Origin: Psychromonas sp. CNPT3
Lineage (GTDB): Bacteria; Pseudomonadota; Gammaproteobacteria; Enterobacterales; Psychromonadaceae
Length of the DNA: 64,000 nt
Assembly: GCF_000153405.2 (NCBI RefSeq)
Contig: NC_020802.1
Coordinates: 453,883-517,882 of the forward strand
Direction of reading: 5' to 3'
The position numbers and the translations under genes were made by a program. This document shows, piece by piece, positions 58,726-64,000 of the stretch. Position 1 is the stretch's first letter; every line of letters begins with the position of its first letter. The notes beneath the pieces were generated by a model. It was not told the origin of the DNA. It worked only from the letters and a program-made list of their open reading frames with translations, and ran no database searches.

Positions 58726-61466
58726 AAGAGCGAAAAAGACGACTGACCTTACCTTTATTTTTAATGAGTTGCCTCTTATTTGGTTTTTCGAGTGCTGTTT
58801 TTGCATCTACGCAAAACACATTAAATGGCGTGCGATCATGGCCATCTCCGGAAAATACGCGCGTTGTTTTGGATTTATCACAAAAAGCCAAATATGCCAT
58901 ACATTATTTAAAGAAGCCGGATCGTTTAGTGATTGATTTAAAGTCCACCACGAGTGTGCTTGATTTCACTAAAATTAAACATAAAGGGCCTTTGGTTAAA
59001 AATATTCGTCACAGTGCGACCTATCAAGAAGGCGTTTACCGCTTAGTTATCGATTTAAAACAAGCCAGTAAAGCAATTATTTTTGCACTTTCTCCTGCAC
59101 AACCTTATGGGCACCGATTGGTGATAGATTTACCGCATAAGGCCACAAGTATCCCGGTAAAAAAAGTGCCACCTCGCAAGATTGTTCGGGTTGGACGTGA
59201 CGTCATTATTGCGGTTGACGCAGGTCATGGCGGAGAAGATCCCGGTGCGTTAGGACGTTTCAGTCAAGAAAAAAAAATAACGTTACAAATAGCGAAGCGC
59301 CTTAAAAGACGCATTGATCAACAAAAAGGCATGACGGCGATTTTGATCCGTACGGGCGATTATTATATTAATTTGAATAAACGCTCTGAGATAGCACATC
59401 AAGGTAAAGCCGACTTTTTAGTTTCTATTCATGCCGATGGTTTTACTTCGAGTCAACCAAGTGGTGCTTCCGTTTGGATTTTATCGGATAAACGTGCGAA
59501 TTCTGAAATGGGTCGACGTATGGAAAATCATGAAGTACATTCAGAGTTACTCGGGGGTAAAGGTAAAATAAAAGAAGAATCGTCCAGTGTACCTTTTTTA
59601 AATAAAATGTTTTTCGATATGTCGAAATCTAATTCGATGTTAGTGGGCGCAGAAGTGGCGCGAGGCGTTGTTTCTGAATTAGGTAAAATTACGAAGCTAC
59701 ATAAAAAAAGACCGGAGCGAGCGAGCCTTGCTGTTTTAAAATCGCCTTATATCCCTTCTATTTTAGTGGAAGCTGGCTTTATTACCAACCATCGAGAAGA
59801 GCGCTTGTTAGGGCAGGCGTCTTATCAAAAGAAAGTCGCTAATGCTGTCTTTAAGGCAATTTACAAACACTTCATTGACTCGCCTCCCCATGACTCTTTA
59901 TTTGCCCAGCGTAAACGTGCTATCAAGCATACGGTGCGCAGTGGTGAATCATTAGCTAACTTAGCGACTCGCTACAGTATTTCTCTGAATCAGTTAAAAT
60001 CCTATAATAATCTGCATTCTAATACGCTGCGCATTGGCCAAGTATTAAAAATTCCTGCAGATTATGAGCTGGTGGTGAAACACGATGTACCCTCTGATAA
60101 TCGCGCTTATGCTAGCCTAGAAAATAAGTGGCAGATCCCGCGCGTGTATAAAGTAAAAAATGGTGAGTCATTGTCCATTATCGCGCAACGTTATAACACC
60201 TCAGTGAGTCAGTTAAAACAACAAAATAACTTACACTCTAGTACGTTACGTGTAGGTCAAAAAATTAAAATACCCGGAGTGGCGACGCAACGAGTGATGG
60301 CAGAAACGGATGCGGTGTTGTCAACGGCAAGTGTACATATCGTTAAACGTGGCGAGTCTTTATCTATTATTTCTGCCCAGTATAATATTAATATGACTCG
60401 CTTAAAAGCGTATAATAATATACATAAAAATTCGATTAATGTCGGTCAGAAAATTAAAATACCGGGGATCAGCTATACACAAATAGCACGACAGAAAAAA
60501 GAGAAAGCCTCTCGTTATTATAAAGTGAAAAAAGGCGATTCGTTATCGGAGATTGCCCGCGATCAGCAGATATCGTTAGCCGATCTTAAACGTTGGAATA
60601 AGTTACGTTCCAACTCGGTTAACATCGGCCAAAAATTATATGTGCGTGCACCAAGTAATGTCTTATCAAAGGCAGATAAGACGAAAAAAACAAGGCTACA
60701 TATCGTAAAACGTGGTGAGTCACTATCTGTGATTGCACACAGTTATGGTTTTATCAGTGCAGATCTTATGCGCTTTAATCATTTAAGCTCTAGCAAATTA
60801 GCCGTCGGTCAAAAATTAAAACTGTATGCGTCACAACCCCAAGCACGTCAATCGGTGCATCGCGTTAAAAGCGGGGAGTCGTTATCGGTGATTGCGAAAA
60901 AATATAATCTGAGTAGCCGTGATCTTATGCGCTTTAATCATTTAAACTCGAGCAGATTATCGGTCGGACAAAAATTAAAACTTTATGCTGTAAAAAATAA
61001 GGTAAGACAAACCCAGCATACCGTTAAAAGTGGCGAATCGTTATCTGTGATAGCGCAACAATATGGGCTCAGTAGCGCACGCTTGAAAAGTATTAATCAG
61101 CTGCGTAGTAGCGCATTAAGGATAGGACAAAAATTAAAGTTGTCAGGTATTAATGCGCCATTAAAAAAACCAATGCATAAAGTGAAGTCAGGTGAAAATC
61201 TGTCATTAATCGCCAATCAAAATGCGCTTAGTGTGTCCACGTTAATGCGCTATAATAATTTATCGTCCGCCACGCTACATGTGGGGCAACTGCTTAAAAT
61301 TCCTGAAAATAACGTAGCATCGACACATTATAAAGTGCGTAGTGGAGAATCTCTTTCTGTGATTGCTGCGCGTTATGGCGTGTCGATTAAAAGATTAAAA
61401 CAATTTAACCATTTAAACTCAACAGGACTTTCCGTAGGTCAACTTCTACGTATACCTGTGAGTTAA
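58722..61466 (+). CDS. amiB: N-acetylmuramoyl-L-alanine amidase AmiB with nine LysM domains
   Basis: AmiB cleaves the amide between MurNAc and L-Ala at the septum, activated by EnvC-like proteins. The protein has 914 residues, about twice the E. coli length. Residues 1-29 are a signal peptide; 30-135 are an AMIN domain (LNGVRSWPSPENTRVVLDLS); 160-395 are the Amidase_3 domain with zinc ligands in DAGHGGEDPGA (His169), SIHADGF and the catalytic Glu in LVEAGFITN. From residue 402 to the end are nine LysM repeats of 45-60 residues, each with V.SGESLSVIA..Y and LKIGQKLKI-type ends. Most family members have zero to two. It is translationally coupled to tsaE and followed by mutL. Confidence 0.95.
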   Translation: MKERKRRLTLPLFLMSCLLFGFSSAVFASTQNTLNGVRSWPSPENTRVVLDLSQKAKYAIHYLKKPDRLVIDLKSTTSVLDFTKIKHKGPLVKNIRHSATYQEGVYRLVIDLKQASKAIIFALSPAQPYGHRLVIDLPHKATSIPVKKVPPRKIVRVGRDVIIAVDAGHGGEDPGALGRFSQEKKITLQIAKRLKRRIDQQKGMTAILIRTGDYYINLNKRSEIAHQGKADFLVSIHADGFTSSQPSGASVWILSDKRANSEMGRRMENHEVHSELLGGKGKIKEESSSVPFLNKMFFDMSKSNSMLVGAEVARGVVSELGKITKLHKKRPERASLAVLKSPYIPSILVEAGFITNHREERLLGQASYQKKVANAVFKAIYKHFIDSPPHDSLFAQRKRAIKHTVRSGESLANLATRYSISLNQLKSYNNLHSNTLRIGQVLKIPADYELVVKHDVPSDNRAYASLENKWQIPRVYKVKNGESLSIIAQRYNTSVSQLKQQNNLHSSTLRVGQKIKIPGVATQRVMAETDAVLSTASVHIVKRGESLSIISAQYNINMTRLKAYNNIHKNSINVGQKIKIPGISYTQIARQKKEKASRYYKVKKGDSLSEIARDQQISLADLKRWNKLRSNSVNIGQKLYVRAPSNVLSKADKTKKTRLHIVKRGESLSVIAHSYGFISADLMRFNHLSSSKLAVGQKLKLYASQPQARQSVHRVKSGESLSVIAKKYNLSSRDLMRFNHLNSSRLSVGQKLKLYAVKNKVRQTQHTVKSGESLSVIAQQYGLSSARLKSINQLRSSALRIGQKLKLSGINAPLKKPMHKVKSGENLSLIANQNALSVSTLMRYNNLSSATLHVGQLLKIPENNVASTHYKVRSGESLSVIAARYGVSIKRLKQFNHLNSTGLSVGQLLRIPVS

Positions 61467-61484
61467 ATTTTCGGATCTGCCCTT

Positions 61485-63287
61485 ATGCCAATTCAAATTT
61501 TAGCGCCTCGTCTTGCCAATCAAATTGCTGCCGGCGAAGTGGTTGAACGTCCTGCTTCTGTGGTCAAAGAGTTATTAGAAAACAGCTTAGATGCAGGGGC
61601 TTCGCGTATTGAGATCGACATTGAAAAAGGGGGGGCAAAGTGCATACGTGTTAAAGATAATGGACAAGGCGTCGCCAAAGATGAATTGACCTTAGCGTTA
61701 AGCCGTCATGCAACGAGTAAAATTAGTCACCTTGATGATCTTGAAGCAATAATGAGCTTAGGTTTTCGAGGAGAAGCTCTGGCAAGTGTGAGCTCTGTTT
61801 CTAGGCTAACGTTTACGTCAAAACCGCAGGATCAAGAGCAGGCTTGGCAAGCGATTGCAGAAGGGCGAGACATGCAAGTGCATATTAAGCCCTGCGCACA
61901 CCCACAAGGGACCACTGTTGAAGTCTTAGATTTATTTTTTAATACACCCGCGCGTCGACGCTTTTTAAAAACCGAAAAAACTGAATTTCAGCATATTGAT
62001 GAATTAATTCGTCGTTTAGCGCTTAGTTATTTTGATATCTCATTTACGCTAAAACACAACGGTAAAATAATCCGTCAATATCGCCCTGCCTCAACGCCAA
62101 CGCAACAACTAAAACGTTTGGCGAGTATTTGCAGTGATAGCTTTGTCAAAAGTGCTTTACACTTTGAAAGCGCCGATCAGGGTTTAAAAATATCGGGCTG
62201 GATCTCAGATAGGCTCTCACCTCGGACTTTAGGCGATGTACAATATTGTTATATTAATGGTCGGATCATTCGTGACCGATTGGTTAATCATGCGATAAAG
62301 CAAGCCTATGCGCGTATATTACCCGCAGGTTTCTTCCCCGGTTTTGTTATTTATATTGATTGCCCCGCAGAGCAAGTGGATGTAAACGTACATCCGTCTA
62401 AGCATGAAGTGCGTTTTCATCAAGCGCGTTGGGTGCATGATTTTATTGTGAGTACACTGAGCGTGACGTTAAACGATCCTGAGATGTTAATGGCGACAAG
62501 TCAGAAGGGTGAAACCGTACCTAGTTATATACCGAGTCCGGTCACCAATGCGTCATCAAACGAGAGCATCCCAACGCCTACGTATACACCAAAACATCAT
62601 TATCAAGCCCCTATTGATGAGGCGCAAGTTAATGCTTATTGTGACTTTATTCGTCCACATGTTGTACCGGAATCGCAAATATCCACACTACCAAAAAGTC
62701 GATTAACATTACCCTTGGCCATAGTTTCTGAATACTATTTATTGCTGCAAGCCTCTGTAAATAAAACGGGAAGTAGCTCCCCTTTATACCTTTTATCTTT
62801 GCCAAAAGCGGATCAACTTTTACAACAAACACGATTATTTGAGGCTTGGAAAAACGGAGAAGTAATAGCACAACCTTTATTATTACCGGTGCGCTTATCT
62901 TTAGACTCACAATTGCCGTCTTTAAACGCTGCTGGTGAAATCCTTTTGCAGCGTTTAGGTTTTAGCGTAAAACAAAAAATGCAGAAATTAATTGTGAGTA
63001 AAGTACCTGCACTATTACGCCAAGGCCCTGTCGCTAAAATATTACCGGTGTTATTAACGTATTTAAAATCTTTTGAGGAGGCCTTAACGGAATCTGAAGT
63101 TAATGATTTTTGTGCCTTGATCGTGCGAACCCATGCGCAGTTACAAACTCAAGATAAGAAATGGCTCTTTAGTGATGGCTGTGAATTATTACAAAACATA
63201 GAGCAACATTGCTCATTAGAAACAACCAGTGGGCTCTTTTTTGAGCCAGATCTTTCTCTCTTACTCCAAGGCGTCTGTGATGCATAA
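61485..63287 (+). CDS. mutL: DNA mismatch repair protein MutL
   Basis: MutL links MutS mismatch recognition to downstream excision. The 600-residue protein has the GHKL ATPase motifs: [14 protein letters not shown] (motif I, catalytic Glu), DNGQGV (II), RHATSKI and [10 protein letters not shown] (III); [15 protein letters not shown] ends the N-terminal domain. The linker (about 330-390) is Pro/Ser/Thr-rich, and the C-terminal dimerisation domain has no DQHAxxE endonuclease motif visible, as in Dam-using enterics. Its end overlaps miaA by 8 bases. Confidence 0.97.
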   Translation: MPIQILAPRLANQIAAGEVVERPASVVKELLENSLDAGASRIEIDIEKGGAKCIRVKDNGQGVAKDELTLALSRHATSKISHLDDLEAIMSLGFRGEALASVSSVSRLTFTSKPQDQEQAWQAIAEGRDMQVHIKPCAHPQGTTVEVLDLFFNTPARRRFLKTEKTEFQHIDELIRRLALSYFDISFTLKHNGKIIRQYRPASTPTQQLKRLASICSDSFVKSALHFESADQGLKISGWISDRLSPRTLGDVQYCYINGRIIRDRLVNHAIKQAYARILPAGFFPGFVIYIDCPAEQVDVNVHPSKHEVRFHQARWVHDFIVSTLSVTLNDPEMLMATSQKGETVPSYIPSPVTNASSNESIPTPTYTPKHHYQAPIDEAQVNAYCDFIRPHVVPESQISTLPKSRLTLPLAIVSEYYLLLQASVNKTGSSSPLYLLSLPKADQLLQQTRLFEAWKNGEVIAQPLLLPVRLSLDSQLPSLNAAGEILLQRLGFSVKQKMQKLIVSKVPALLRQGPVAKILPVLLTYLKSFEEALTESEVNDFCALIVRTHAQLQTQDKKWLFSDGCELLQNIEQHCSLETTSGLFFEPDLSLLLQGVCDA

Positions 63288-64000
63288 ATACCCCTCTGCC
63301 ATTTTTTTAATGGGACCCACGGCCTCGGGAAAAACAGATCTTGCTATCCGTTTAGCGACACAAGAAAACTGTGAAATTATTAGTGTAGATTCTGCATTAA
63401 TTTATAAAGGCATGGATATCGGCACTGCAAAACCGACACTTGCTGAGCGCAAGCTTGCACCACATGCATTAGTGGATATTTTAGATCCCTTACAAGCGTA
63501 TTCAGTGGGTAATTTTAGAGAGGATGCTTTAGCGTTAATGGCGTCTATTTGTGCGCGAGGCAAAACCCCTTTATTAGTGGGGGGGACGATGCTTTATTAC
63601 AAATCTTTAATTGATGGACTATCACCGTTACCGCAGGCTTGTGCGGATACGCGCGCGCAAATAGAAAGTGAAGCTGCGCAGCTCGGCTGGCAAGTTATGC
63701 ATGATAAGTTGGCTCAAATAGATCCAGTGGCGGCGCTACGCATCCATGTTAACGATCCACAGCGCCTTTCAAGGGCGCTTGAAGTTTACCGAATATCAGG
63801 TAAAAGCATGACTGACTTAACGCAAATCAAAAGTGAGCCTATCCCTTTTAATGTTCGTCAATTTGCGATTGCGCCACAGGAAAAAACAACATTACATCAG
63901 CGCATAGAGCAACGTTTTATCAATATGTTAGAAACTGGTTTTGAAGACGAAGTGAGAAAATTAAAAGCGCGTAAGGATCTGCATTTAGATCTTCCTGCTA
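63280..64000 (+). CDS. miaA: tRNA dimethylallyltransferase MiaA, 3' end outside window
   Basis: MiaA transfers a dimethylallyl group to N6 of A37 in tRNAs reading UNN codons. The first 240 codons are open to the window edge. Walker [13 protein letters not shown] at residues 11-22, [17 protein letters not shown] near 39, LVDILDP and [18 protein letters not shown] near 100, and the [18 protein letters not shown] helix near 165 match the family. The ATG at 63280 overlaps the end of mutL. hfq would be expected downstream. Confidence 0.95.
   Translation, partial: MHKYPSAIFLMGPTASGKTDLAIRLATQENCEIISVDSALIYKGMDIGTAKPTLAERKLAPHALVDILDPLQAYSVGNFREDALALMASICARGKTPLLVGGTMLYYKSLIDGLSPLPQACADTRAQIESEAAQLGWQVMHDKLAQIDPVAALRIHVNDPQRLSRALEVYRISGKSMTDLTQIKSEPIPFNVRQFAIAPQEKTTLHQRIEQRFINMLETGFEDEVRKLKARKDLHLDLPA

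Overview
This 64 kb window is chromosomal DNA from an AT-rich marine gammaproteobacterium. Gene content, protein sequences and gene order (xerD/fldB, epmB/efp/frd/epmA, ribF-ileS-lspA-fkpB-ispH, bamD/rluD/pgeF/clpB, queG/tsaE-amiB-mutL-miaA) resemble enterics, Vibrio and Shewanella. A full mixed-acid fermentation set combined with a Shewanella/Aeromonas-type pilus locus suggests a facultative anaerobe near Psychromonas; the genus is inference. No rRNA, tRNA, insertion sequence, prophage or CRISPR array was found.

Layout. 1-2.3 kb: 3' part of a Na+/proline symporter gene, a VOC-fold protein, greB. 2.4-17.4 kb: anaerobic carbon metabolism (adhE, pta, ackA, pflA, pflB), with tqsA, a methyltransferase, yfbV, rlmA and fldB between them. 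17.4-25.2 kb: xerD, then epmB, efp, frdABCD and epmA; these hold the beta-lysylation genes epmA and epmB and their target EF-P, around fumarate reductase. 25.2-33.8 kb: rpsT, murJ, ribF, ileS, lspA, fkpB, ispH. 34.2-41.8 kb: type IV pilus minor pilins and tip adhesin (pilV, pilW, pilX, pilY1), an inverted fimT-like gene, pilE and a TapY2-like gene. 41.9-47.7 kb: glnB, bamD, rluD, pgeF, clpB. 47.8-57.4 kb: ybiT, rhlE, a NYN protein, udk, an aromatic amino acid permease, an FKBP, serine dehydratase, a DUF2750 protein, queG. 57.6-64 kb: a decayed nnrE, then tsaE, amiB, mutL and the start of miaA.

Regulation. Upstream of adhE, ackA and pflB there are dyads matching or close to TGTAAT-N3-ATTACA, the published HexR operator; adhE, pflB and frdA also have FNR-like boxes. 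This suggests the fermentation genes answer jointly to anaerobiosis and a sugar-phosphate signal. clpB has a clear sigma-32 promoter.

Most unusual points. The pilus locus carries three repeat features: an in-frame A8C repeat inside pilY1, an array of about 50-bp repeats beside the inverted fimT, and a 13-G run between fimT and pilE. Five copies of GTTGATT lie upstream of the serine dehydratase gene. The amidase AmiB has nine LysM domains. A pseudogene of the NAD(P)HX-repair enzyme nnrE is readable in a stretch that looks empty. A rightward terminator with no gene in front of it lies behind an FNR/HexR site and may end a small RNA.
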